64,000 nt of DNA, taken from the NCBI GenBank assembly GCA_021806235.1, contig JAJZXU010000027.1:1-64000 (forward strand). The letters are read 5' to 3'. The translations under genes were made by a program, and so were the position numbers. The notes below the pieces were generated by a model. That model ran no database searches. It was not told the DNA's origin and worked only from the letters and a program-made list of their open reading frames with translations. This document shows positions 20,359 through 29,585 of the stretch, piece after piece. Each line of letters starts with the position of its first letter. Position 1 is the first letter of the stretch. The DNA comes from Thermoplasmata archaeon. GTDB taxonomy: Archaea; Thermoplasmatota; Thermoplasmata; Thermoplasmatales; Thermoplasmataceae.

Positions 20359-21816
20359 ATGGAAAAGCATATAAATAAAAAAGTTATTATAGCAATATCA
20401 TTTACTACAATAATGATAATGGCTGGCCTTGCTGATTTGGAGTATAATTATTATAATAACAATTATAATTATAGTAATAGTATTAATATTAATAATAACG
20501 GCAATGGAAATATACATTTATCATTAATAGGTAAAACTGTTTATATAAATTCATTTAATCATCTATCTCCATTAAAGATAAATGTCTACAGTATAAACAA
20601 TGGTAAAATTACTAATTTAAATTTCAACATCACGAATATTGCAGTAAAGAAGAATTCATTCGATATATTTGAAAATAATAGTGAAATGAAGATGTCAATA
20701 ATATTATCATTGAAAAACAATAAAATATACATGTATAATATATTTAAAAATAATATGAATAAAAATATAAGCTTTATTGATGTAATGAGCATAAAGACAA
20801 TGAAATCCCAATACTCAATTTCAAACAATAATAACATAAAAACAATGAATAATAATACTGCAATACCATCAACATATTATAATATAAACACAAACAATCT
20901 AAATATAAACTGGTTACCTGACGCATCTATATTCCATTATGGATTAGTTTATAGAAATAATTACAATAATATAGAATTGCCCTTCGGTCCAATAAACCTG
21001 CATAAAAATTATACATATTCAATGCATCCTATTATAATATATAATAGTAATGCATCAAACGGCATACAATCAGATATTATACCCGGTGGAGGTGGCCCAG
21101 TCTTTGAATATGCACCGACAAACATGACCTGCTATGTATATAATAGCAATGGTAAGGAAATAGGCACATATACATTAACATCATATGATGGTACCAAGCA
21201 ACCCGATACCACAGTATACAAGCCGGCTAACCCAATAGATTTAAACTTTGCAACAGGTGCTTCATATCCAAACGCTGATGGTGTTTGGAAAATAAAGCAA
21301 ACACTTTCATATGGAGGTAATGAACTTGGTTGCAGTGGTGGTTACATGAAAATTATGCATGTACATATTGCAGATCAGAATAGTGCTGATAATACATTAA
21401 CTAACATAGATGGATATTTAATTTCAGCAGTACTTTCTGCTGTTGGTTTTCACATACCAAATCCATTACACTTTATATCCAAAGCCTCTAATAGTCCGTG
21501 CACTGAAAACCCATATTCAAACACTATGACAGGCGAGATAGAACCGATAGGATTTTTTGTAAATGAATATTGCCCAATATGGCAGAGTACAAATATTGGT
21601 AGTAAGGAATATGGCAAAAAATCATATATGTTTGGCATTGGCTCTGACTTTAAATTTAGTTTAGGCAATTTAAATCCAAATACCGTGGATGCATACCTTG
21701 TAGATTACAGTGTGCAGGTTACATTTGAATCCGGATATGTAGGTTCACCCAGTTATTATACAAGTCCATGCTCAACACTGGTAACGGGCATAAATATGTG
21801 TTATACGTCAAATTAA
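20359..21816 (+). CDS. Predicted exported/membrane-anchored surface protein, Asn-rich
   Basis: NKKVIIAISFTTIMIMAGLADLEY signal anchor; low-complexity YNYYNNNYNYSNSININNNGNGN. Confidence 0.6.
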   Translation: MEKHINKKVIIAISFTTIMIMAGLADLEYNYYNNNYNYSNSININNNGNGNIHLSLIGKTVYINSFNHLSPLKINVYSINNGKITNLNFNITNIAVKKNSFDIFENNSEMKMSIILSLKNNKIYMYNIFKNNMNKNISFIDVMSIKTMKSQYSISNNNNIKTMNNNTAIPSTYYNINTNNLNINWLPDASIFHYGLVYRNNYNNIELPFGPINLHKNYTYSMHPIIIYNSNASNGIQSDIIPGGGGPVFEYAPTNMTCYVYNSNGKEIGTYTLTSYDGTKQPDTTVYKPANPIDLNFATGASYPNADGVWKIKQTLSYGGNELGCSGGYMKIMHVHIADQNSADNTLTNIDGYLISAVLSAVGFHIPNPLHFISKASNSPCTENPYSNTMTGEIEPIGFFVNEYCPIWQSTNIGSKEYGKKSYMFGIGSDFKFSLGNLNPNTVDAYLVDYSVQVTFESGYVGSPSYYTSPCSTLVTGINMCYTSN

Positions 21817-21831
21817 TAATGGTGAGATAAT

Positions 21832-22527
21832 ATGAATAGAAAAATAATAGTAATACTGGTAATATTTATAGTTCTTATAATTCTAATTCCGTCATTAATA
21901 TATATAAGAACAAACGAACCCGGAAGAATATATGTAAATGATAATTTAATTCATGTAAGTAACGAATATCAAAATACATCCAAGGGTCCGATTATATACC
22001 AAACTTCTAATATTTCTGTTAATAATAAAAATCTGGAATTTGCAGTCGCCAATTTGATAAATGCAGGTCTAGAATGTGCTGGTCAGAATAATTCGCATAA
22101 TATTAATTATAACTATACTTTTAACCTGAGTAAACCCACAAAATACCATATAGATTTTATACTTATGAATATGTTTTTGCTAAAAAGTAATATTAATAAT
22201 TTGGGAATAAAAATGAATTCCGCTGAATTAGTAAATACAACACATAATGTATCATACAATGAAAGTTTAAGTTATGGCCTGGGTAACGGAAGTTTAAGTT
22301 ATGGTTTTGTTAACAAAACCTGCAGCATTGTAGGTGGAAGTGGGCTATTTATGGCCATGACATACGGTCATACAAGCGATAGGAAACCTCTCTTTTCCAT
22401 TAATCCACTTTTAACATATACTATAGTTATATCATTTACATTATACAAGGACTATTTCATAGGGTCATCCAACCTTGGAACTTACAGCATTTATTTAACA
22501 CATTTCCCGGTAAAAATAATAGATTAA
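21832..22527 (+). CDS. Predicted exported/membrane-anchored surface protein
   Basis: MNRKIIVILVIFIVLIILIPSLIYI anchor; SYGLGNGSLSYGF resembles GGLGYGNGIFL in the 12757-13455 protein. Confidence 0.55.
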   Translation: MNRKIIVILVIFIVLIILIPSLIYIRTNEPGRIYVNDNLIHVSNEYQNTSKGPIIYQTSNISVNNKNLEFAVANLINAGLECAGQNNSHNINYNYTFNLSKPTKYHIDFILMNMFLLKSNINNLGIKMNSAELVNTTHNVSYNESLSYGLGNGSLSYGFVNKTCSIVGGSGLFMAMTYGHTSDRKPLFSINPLLTYTIVISFTLYKDYFIGSSNLGTYSIYLTHFPVKIID

Positions 22528-22820
22528 TAAACATACAACAAATAATTTTATTTGCCTCACTTAATTTTGGATAGTTCTCACCAGGAATTTATACATATAG
22601 TTGGACGCTGTAAAAATAGATTACGTCTACTTTTTTCCATGTATACACAATGAAGATATGATAATTAGAAGATATCAGGGGTTTAAAAAAATCATGGTGG
22701 CTGTTCAGTATTTTCAGATACCTATTATGCAAAATAGCAGGGGTTAGAGATCAAAACATGATCTATTCCCACATTAAATTTTATTTTAAACCTTTTTATA
22801 ATATGTATCCATTATTATAT

Positions 22821-24200
22821 ATGGTAGCCAAAAAAATAAAAGGTAATAAAAAAATATATGGTACATATAGCAACAGGGATTTTAATGAGCCAATACCAGA
22901 AAATAGATTTCCGGAAACAGGCATGAATGCAAGGGCGGCATATGAATTAATTCATGAGGAGTTAAATCTTGATGGTATCCCGGAGTTGAATTTAGCAACA
23001 TTTGTAACCACGTGGATGGAACCTGAAGCCGATAAATTATATATGGAAAATGCACATAAAAATTTTATAGATAATTTTGAGTACCCGCAGATAAAAAAGG
23101 AGGAAGAAAGAATAGTAAATATTTTATCAAGGTTATACAATGCACCGGAAGAGAATGATTTTACCGGTACCTCCACAATAGGTTCCTCTGAAGCGATAAT
23201 GCTGGCATTACTGGCACATAAATGGAACTGGAAAATTAAAATGCAGAAAATGAATAAGGATTACAGTAAGCCGAATATTGTTTTTGGAGCAGATACACAT
23301 GTAGTATGGGATAAATTTGCAAAATATTTTGATGTTGAACCCAGAGTAATACCACTGGATAAAAACACCATGGTTGCCAATCCGGAAGAATTAATTAAAA
23401 ATGTTGATGAGAATACTATTGCCGTCGGTGCTGTTTTGGGAACAACCTTTACCGGTGCGTTTGATAATGTCAAAAAAATCAACGATTTACTGGAAAAACT
23501 CAAAAATGAAAAAAATATAGATGTACCGCTCCATGTGGATGCTGCCAGTGCTGGTTTTATTACGCCGTTTATAGAACCCGATTTAAAATGTGATTTCCGT
23601 TTAAGCCATGTACAGTCCATCAATGTATCCGGCCATAAATTCGGTCTGGTATATCCAGGTATAGGCTGGCTACTATTTAAAAATAGAGGTGATCTACCTG
23701 AGGATCTAATATTCTACGTAAATTATTTGGGTGATGAAATGCCAACATATACATTGAATTTTTCAAAAAGTGGATCAAATATAGCTGCACAGTATTATAA
23801 TATAATAAGGATGGGGAAATCCGGATATAAAAAAATTGCTGAGAATATGATGGGTAATGCAAGGTATTTATCAGAGAGGATAAAGAAAATAGACAATTTT
23901 GAAATTGTCAGCGATGCCAGGCATATACCTGTTGTAACATTTAAACAGAAAAATAAGGATAATTTCACCTTATTTGATCTGTCATCCAAACTGAGGTCAT
24001 ATGGTTGGATTGTCCCGGCATATTCCCTGCCAAAAAATGCGGATGATACTGTTTTAATGCGTGTTGTAATAAGGGAAAGCTTTAGCAATGATATGGTTGA
24101 CCTGTTTATAGATAGCTTAAACACTGCAGTTGATAAATTAAAAGGAAATAATAAAGCAATAAAAAGTGTATCACCCAGAAAGGGCCATTTTGTTTCATAA
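22821..24200 (+). CDS. Glutamate decarboxylase-like PLP enzyme (start may be 22758)
   Basis: LHVDAASAGFITPF and INVSGHKFGLVYPGIGW (PLP lysine motif). Confidence 0.92.
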   Translation: MVAKKIKGNKKIYGTYSNRDFNEPIPENRFPETGMNARAAYELIHEELNLDGIPELNLATFVTTWMEPEADKLYMENAHKNFIDNFEYPQIKKEEERIVNILSRLYNAPEENDFTGTSTIGSSEAIMLALLAHKWNWKIKMQKMNKDYSKPNIVFGADTHVVWDKFAKYFDVEPRVIPLDKNTMVANPEELIKNVDENTIAVGAVLGTTFTGAFDNVKKINDLLEKLKNEKNIDVPLHVDAASAGFITPFIEPDLKCDFRLSHVQSINVSGHKFGLVYPGIGWLLFKNRGDLPEDLIFYVNYLGDEMPTYTLNFSKSGSNIAAQYYNIIRMGKSGYKKIAENMMGNARYLSERIKKIDNFEIVSDARHIPVVTFKQKNKDNFTLFDLSSKLRSYGWIVPAYSLPKNADDTVLMRVVIRESFSNDMVDLFIDSLNTAVDKLKGNNKAIKSVSPRKGHFVS

Positions 24201-24220
24201 ATTTTATAAATATTTTAATA

Positions 24221-24247
24221 TACTTTTAAGTAATATACTTTTAAGTA
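24221..24247 (+). promoter_or_regulatory. Two tandem palindromic sites at promoter of 24249 ATPase
   Basis: TACTTTTAAGTA at 24221-24232 and 24236-24247, ending one nt before the ATG. Confidence 0.5.
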
Positions 24248-24248
24248 T

Positions 24249-25610
24249 ATGAAATTTATAGATCGGATAAATGAATTAGAAACGTTGAATCTTAGATATA
24301 ACCGTAACAGGGCAGAATTTGTAGTAATTTATGGAAGGCGCAGGGTTGGTAAAACTGAATTAATAAAACAATTCATGAAAAATCACGAGGGCATAATATT
24401 TACAGGAAGGGAAGAGTCGGAAAAAATACAGCTTGAAAGGCTATCAAAAATACTGGGCAATTTTTTTAATGATAACTTTTTAAAGAGCAATTATTTAAAT
24501 AGTTTTGACTCGTTTTTTGAGTATTTATATAATAAAACAATAGATAAAAGACTGGTAATAGTAATTGATGAATTTCCATATATTGTTAAAAATAATGGTT
24601 CATTATTATCTATTTTACAGGATTACTGGGATAGTAAATTAAAATATACGAAGATATTTTTTATTATTTCCGGATCAAACATGTCGATGATGGAGAATAT
24701 TGTAATTTATAAATCGCCATTATATGGAAGAAGGACAGCACAGTTAATGATTAAACCTTTGGAATTTATGAGTTTAATAAATTATTTTGGGGACGTGGAG
24801 AAAACAATAAAATACTACAGTATTTATGGGGGAACACCGGCATATATAAATGAGGTAGATAAAACAAAGGACTTAATGGAAAACGTTAAAAATAATTTTT
24901 TAAGCATCGATTCATTTATAAATCAGGATATCATGTTTTTATTGAGAGAAGAGCTTGATGAGCCCAGATATTATTTTTCAATACTTGAAGCAATAGCAAA
25001 TGGAAATTCAGCCCTCGGTGAAATAATTAATTACACGGGCCTTGAAAGGTCTCTTCTAAGTAAGTATATAAGTGTATTAATCGATATGGATTTTATAAAA
25101 AGGGAGATACCAGTAACGTTAAGCAACAAAAGTAAAAAAGGGATTTATAAGTTTAAGGATAATATGATTGCATTCTTTTTCAGATATATCTATAATAATT
25201 ATGATTTTATTGAAATGAATAAGGTTAATGAATTATTGGATATAATCAAGGATGATTTAAATACATACATAGGCCATACGTTTGAGGATATATCAATAAA
25301 TTTTCTGATAAAAAACAACGGTAAAATAATAAAGTTTGATAAAATAGGAAAATGGTGGTATAAGGATTCAGAAATAGATATAGTTGCACTGAATAATTTA
25401 AACAATGAGATAATATTTTTTGAATGTAAATGGAAAACATTGAGTGATTATGATGTAAATAATATATTATTAAAACTGAAGGATAAAGCTAAAAATGTTA
25501 AATGGAAAAATAGCAGGAAGGAAAAATTTGGTGTAATCGCAAAGGAAATTATAAATAAGGAGAGGATAGATAAAAATTATATTGTAATAGATTTAAGGGA
25601 TTTTCACTGA
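24249..25610 (+). CDS. Archaeal P-loop ATPase (ATPase_2 / DUF234 type)
   Basis: VIYGRRRVGKTELIKQF, VIDEFPYI, FFIISGSNMSMME, C-terminal DSEIDIVALNN..FFECKWK. Confidence 0.88.
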   Translation: MKFIDRINELETLNLRYNRNRAEFVVIYGRRRVGKTELIKQFMKNHEGIIFTGREESEKIQLERLSKILGNFFNDNFLKSNYLNSFDSFFEYLYNKTIDKRLVIVIDEFPYIVKNNGSLLSILQDYWDSKLKYTKIFFIISGSNMSMMENIVIYKSPLYGRRTAQLMIKPLEFMSLINYFGDVEKTIKYYSIYGGTPAYINEVDKTKDLMENVKNNFLSIDSFINQDIMFLLREELDEPRYYFSILEAIANGNSALGEIINYTGLERSLLSKYISVLIDMDFIKREIPVTLSNKSKKGIYKFKDNMIAFFFRYIYNNYDFIEMNKVNELLDIIKDDLNTYIGHTFEDISINFLIKNNGKIIKFDKIGKWWYKDSEIDIVALNNLNNEIIFFECKWKTLSDYDVNNILLKLKDKAKNVKWKNSRKEKFGVIAKEIINKERIDKNYIVIDLRDFH

Positions 25611-26795
25611 TTATTCCAGTTTTGTCCCCTTTGTTTCAGGTAATAGCAGTGTCAGTAATATTGCAATAACCATTACTACTGATAAAAATATATATGCATT
25701 GAAATAATTTTTCCCCCTTATAAGCAGCGCCATTGCAATAACGCCGATAACAGCACCGACCTTGCCCATCATGGACGCAAATCCGTACGATGACCCACGG
25801 AATCTTGTAACTGTAACTTCTGCAGGTATTATTCCTACTGTGGCTCCATCAAAGGCATTGAATAATTCAAGGAGTGCAACTATTATAATAATGCCGGTTA
25901 GAAAATAATAATGTGGCAGTATTATAAACAGTATGGCCATTAAAGCAAAACCAGTTATCTGTATAACCTTTCTCCCAAATTTATCAACAACCTTCATGAC
26001 ATATATACCCGATAATATGCCTATTACAAGGAAAAATGTGGTTAACAGGGCATTGTCAACATTATTGACGAAATGGCCAATCTTCAATATTGTCGGCAAT
26101 GTTAGTGATAAACCATATGCAACAATATCATACAGAAACCAGATTATGGCAGCCAGGAGGACATCCTTATAGTACTTCCTTGAAAACATCTCGAAAAACT
26201 TTGTTTTTTCCTTTTTATTTTCCCACATTTTTGATTCAGGCAATGAAAATCTCATAAACTCTACAATTATTGCGGGTATTATGGAAAGTCCCAGCATCAA
26301 TCTCCAGCCAAGGTTATCTAATGGAAATGTAAATATTGCGATTATTGCACTGCTGATAGACCCTACACTGAAAAAAACCGCTGCAAGTGCAAGATAAAAA
26401 CCTCTCTTTTCATCCGGGGTTACTTCTGCTATGTAAGAATTTGCAACCGGATATTCCGCACCCAGAATTATGCCAAGTAAAATCCTTGAAACAAATAGCA
26501 TTATAAAATTAAATGAGAATACCGATATTAAATCAAATATAATAAAAAATATTAATGTTGATAGATAAATTTTTCTTCTACCGAAAATATCACTGATATA
26601 ACCTATCATTACCGTACCTATAATAGCACCCATAATCACGGATGCGATTATTAACCCGTATTCCAGCGATGTCAAGGCTATATAATTCTGTATTAATAAT
26701 ATTGCAAAGGCCATGACAGTTAACTGATAACCGTCAAGGTACATACCAAATGATGATAAAATAACGATTTTATTTACATCTGAATTTTCATTCAT
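25611..26795 (-). CDS. MFS transporter (sugar/phosphate-like)
   Basis: GYISDIFGRRKIYLSTL, multiple TM helices, SYIAEVTPDEKRG. Confidence 0.88.
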   Translation of the reverse strand: MNENSDVNKIVILSSFGMYLDGYQLTVMAFAILLIQNYIALTSLEYGLIIASVIMGAIIGTVMIGYISDIFGRRKIYLSTLIFFIIFDLISVFSFNFIMLFVSRILLGIILGAEYPVANSYIAEVTPDEKRGFYLALAAVFFSVGSISSAIIAIFTFPLDNLGWRLMLGLSIIPAIIVEFMRFSLPESKMWENKKEKTKFFEMFSRKYYKDVLLAAIIWFLYDIVAYGLSLTLPTILKIGHFVNNVDNALLTTFFLVIGILSGIYVMKVVDKFGRKVIQITGFALMAILFIILPHYYFLTGIIIIVALLELFNAFDGATVGIIPAEVTVTRFRGSSYGFASMMGKVGAVIGVIAMALLIRGKNYFNAYIFLSVVMVIAILLTLLLPETKGTKLE

Positions 26796-26901
26796 TTATG
26801 TGTAAGTTATAGTTAAATTTAAAGCTTATCTATATTGTCACCGTATTAATATATATTCTACATAGCAATAAAATAATATATAAAGGTATAATACTCATTG
26901 A

Positions 26902-28182
26902 ATGGAAAAAATAGCTATAATAGGTGCGGGTATAACCGGTTTATTCTCCGCATTGAATCTATCATTAGATGGTTATGATGTTACATTATTTGAGAAAGAT
27001 AGCCTATTATCCGGTACATCAGGAAGATTCCACGGTATGTTGCACAGTGGTTCAAGGTATTCCCTAAATGATGAAAGATCCGCAAGGGAATGTATTGGTG
27101 AAAATAAGTTATTAAGCAAAAATGCGGGTAATTTTATTAAGAATACATCAGGATATTTTGTCTCATTAGATGATGAGGATTCATCATACGGTGATGAATT
27201 ATTTAAAAAGAATAAAAATATCGGAATAGAAACTGAAAATGTGGATATAGATGAAATGTTAAAGAAAGAACCATATTTAAATAAAAACATAAAAATGGCG
27301 TTGAAGGTTCCGGATAAAATAATATACGCACATTCATTTGCCTCTGCAGTAGCCATTGAATCAATCATGAATGGCACAAAAATTAGGTTCAATTCACCTG
27401 TAATTTCCGGTGAGATTAAAAATAATGATGTTACTTCGATAAAATACAAAAATAATAACAATATAATTTCAGAGACGTTTGATTACATAATAAATACAAC
27501 AGGTCCATGGTCAGGTAAACTATTAAAAAATTTTAAAATAAGCGATTTTGATGTCATGCCAACCCTTGGTTATATGGCATCATACGACAGATTATTTGTA
27601 AATTCAATAATAAACAGAATGAGAGAACCATCGGATGGCGATATAATACTGCCATACGGCTCAAAATCCGTTGCCGGTACAATGGCAATTATTTCAGAGG
27701 ATCCGGATAACAATGAAGTAGATAATGAGGATGTCGATACAATGATTTCTGAAATATCGGATATGGTCCCATCAGTAAAAAATTATAATTATGAAAAATT
27801 ATACTATTCCATGAGGCCATTGATAAAGGAAGATGATTCAAGGAGTTCAAGGGACTTTAATATTTATAATAATTACAGTAACATGATTACAATTATAGGC
27901 GGCAAATTTACAACATCAAGGTTAATGGGAAAATCCATATCAGAACATATCTCAAAAATATTTGGTAGTAAAAGCAGCGATACCAGCAGGATAATACTTG
28001 ATAATACCCTTAATAATTTTATAGATAAATATAGAAATAATATAGATAATACATTTCTTGATTATATAAATTCATACAGTAACAGTATGGATTATGAATA
28101 TAAACTGCATATTGAAAGTGCGTTTCTCTTAAATGAGGCTATGAAGGTGAATAAATGGAATTCGATGGAAAATTCAGTGTAG
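26902..28182 (+). CDS. FAD-dependent glycerol-3-phosphate dehydrogenase-like protein (GlpA-like)
   Basis: IGAGITGLFSALNLSLDGYDVTLFEKD; GTSGRFHGMLHSGSRYSLNDERSARECI; IIGGKFTTSRLMG. Confidence 0.85.
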   Translation: MEKIAIIGAGITGLFSALNLSLDGYDVTLFEKDSLLSGTSGRFHGMLHSGSRYSLNDERSARECIGENKLLSKNAGNFIKNTSGYFVSLDDEDSSYGDELFKKNKNIGIETENVDIDEMLKKEPYLNKNIKMALKVPDKIIYAHSFASAVAIESIMNGTKIRFNSPVISGEIKNNDVTSIKYKNNNNIISETFDYIINTTGPWSGKLLKNFKISDFDVMPTLGYMASYDRLFVNSIINRMREPSDGDIILPYGSKSVAGTMAIISEDPDNNEVDNEDVDTMISEISDMVPSVKNYNYEKLYYSMRPLIKEDDSRSSRDFNIYNNYSNMITIIGGKFTTSRLMGKSISEHISKIFGSKSSDTSRIILDNTLNNFIDKYRNNIDNTFLDYINSYSNSMDYEYKLHIESAFLLNEAMKVNKWNSMENSV

Positions 28183-28601
28183 ATAAAAATCCGGAATACT
28201 TAAACAATTTTTTTTCGGACATAAATAATGTTGTGCCATGTCTGCCAGGTATATACGATATTGAAAATTCTGGTGATGAAATAAAATGCAGGATAAAGCT
28301 TGATGTAAAAGATATGAAAATATCTGCAATGAGTACAATAACCGGAAAAATGGTATTTAAATACAGTTTAGGTCAGAACTCGTTATCTGTAACCGGAACG
28401 GGAAGAATGGCTGGTTCAAAAATAAAATTTGGCATAGATATGAATTATAATGGTAATGGAGTCAGTTCTCAGGTAATCTGGAAAAGTTCATTTGATTTTG
28501 GTCTGATAATAAAAATAATGAACAAGGATAAAATAAATGAGATTTCAATGAAAAATATAGACCAGACCATGAAATGCATAACTGAAAAAATCAATAGTTA
28601 A
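28155..28601 (+). CDS. CoxG-like SRPBCC-fold protein
   Basis: LPGIYDIENSGDEIKCRIKLDVKDMKISAMSTITGKM...GTGRMAGSKIKFG. Confidence 0.65.
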   Translation: MEFDGKFSVDKNPEYLNNFFSDINNVVPCLPGIYDIENSGDEIKCRIKLDVKDMKISAMSTITGKMVFKYSLGQNSLSVTGTGRMAGSKIKFGIDMNYNGNGVSSQVIWKSSFDFGLIIKIMNKDKINEISMKNIDQTMKCITEKINS

Positions 28602-28721
28602 ATGTAATATTTTAATTATTAATGATAAATTTTATATTAAAAATAAAAATATTATATAATTTGTGTATATTTCATCAATATAATCAAAAAATATTTAATA
28701 ATACTTAAAACTTGCAACCTT

Positions 28722-29552
28722 ATGCTTTCATTTGTTTATGATATGATTAACTGGGAGGAAAAACAGTTAATAAAAAAATTCAGGGATACCGGTATACCTG
28801 TAAATTTAATAGATGCAAAAAATAATGAATTGAATTTAACCGGTAAAAATAATATAGATGACACTACATTTATAAGATGTTTAAGCCATAAAAGGTCACT
28901 TTATTATTCATATATACTTGAATCAAATAATGTTAATACAATAAATTCATTCAATACATTTAATATTGCCGGAAATAAATTATTCACAACATCATATTTA
29001 CATAAAAATAAAATACCCACACCTGAAACACATGCATCATTTTCTAAGGATAATGCAATAGACACATCAAGCAAAATGGGGTATCCTCTGGTTTTTAAGC
29101 CGGTAAGTGGCAGCTGGGGTAGAATGGTCTCCCTTATTAAGGATGATAATTTTGCAGAAACCATATTTTCAATGAATGATATGGTAAATGATAATGTATA
29201 TTATTTACAGAAATACACTGAACGGCCTCCAAGGGATATCAGGGCAATTATAATAAACCACGAACTTTCTGCGGTTACATATAGATTTTCATATGAAAGC
29301 TGGAAAACCAATTTATCTCTCGGCGGTAACGTGGAAAAGGCAGATCTTGATGAGGATGAAAAGGAACTGTTAATAAAGGTGGGTGAATTATTTGATCCAG
29401 GCGTAATTGGAATAGATGCTATGGAAACAAAGGATGGACTGGTAATCCACGAGGTTAACAGCAGGGTTGAATTTAAGGGTGCATCGAAGGTCTATGGTGA
29501 TAAAATAATAAATGATATTGTAAAATTTTTTAAGGATCTATTAAGCAATTGA
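28722..29552 (+). CDS. LysX/ArgX-like ATP-grasp ligase
   Basis: GYPLVFKPVSGSWGRMVS; PPRDIRAIIIN; VIHEVNSRVEFKGA. Confidence 0.8.
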   Translation: MLSFVYDMINWEEKQLIKKFRDTGIPVNLIDAKNNELNLTGKNNIDDTTFIRCLSHKRSLYYSYILESNNVNTINSFNTFNIAGNKLFTTSYLHKNKIPTPETHASFSKDNAIDTSSKMGYPLVFKPVSGSWGRMVSLIKDDNFAETIFSMNDMVNDNVYYLQKYTERPPRDIRAIIINHELSAVTYRFSYESWKTNLSLGGNVEKADLDEDEKELLIKVGELFDPGVIGIDAMETKDGLVIHEVNSRVEFKGASKVYGDKIINDIVKFFKDLLSN

Positions 29553-29585
29553 AAAATGTTATAAATAAAGTTAACATTTAATTTC

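Noticed and set aside
22555-22750. Possible transposase remnant before the GadB-like gene
   Set aside because: Short broken frames without a recognisable motif.
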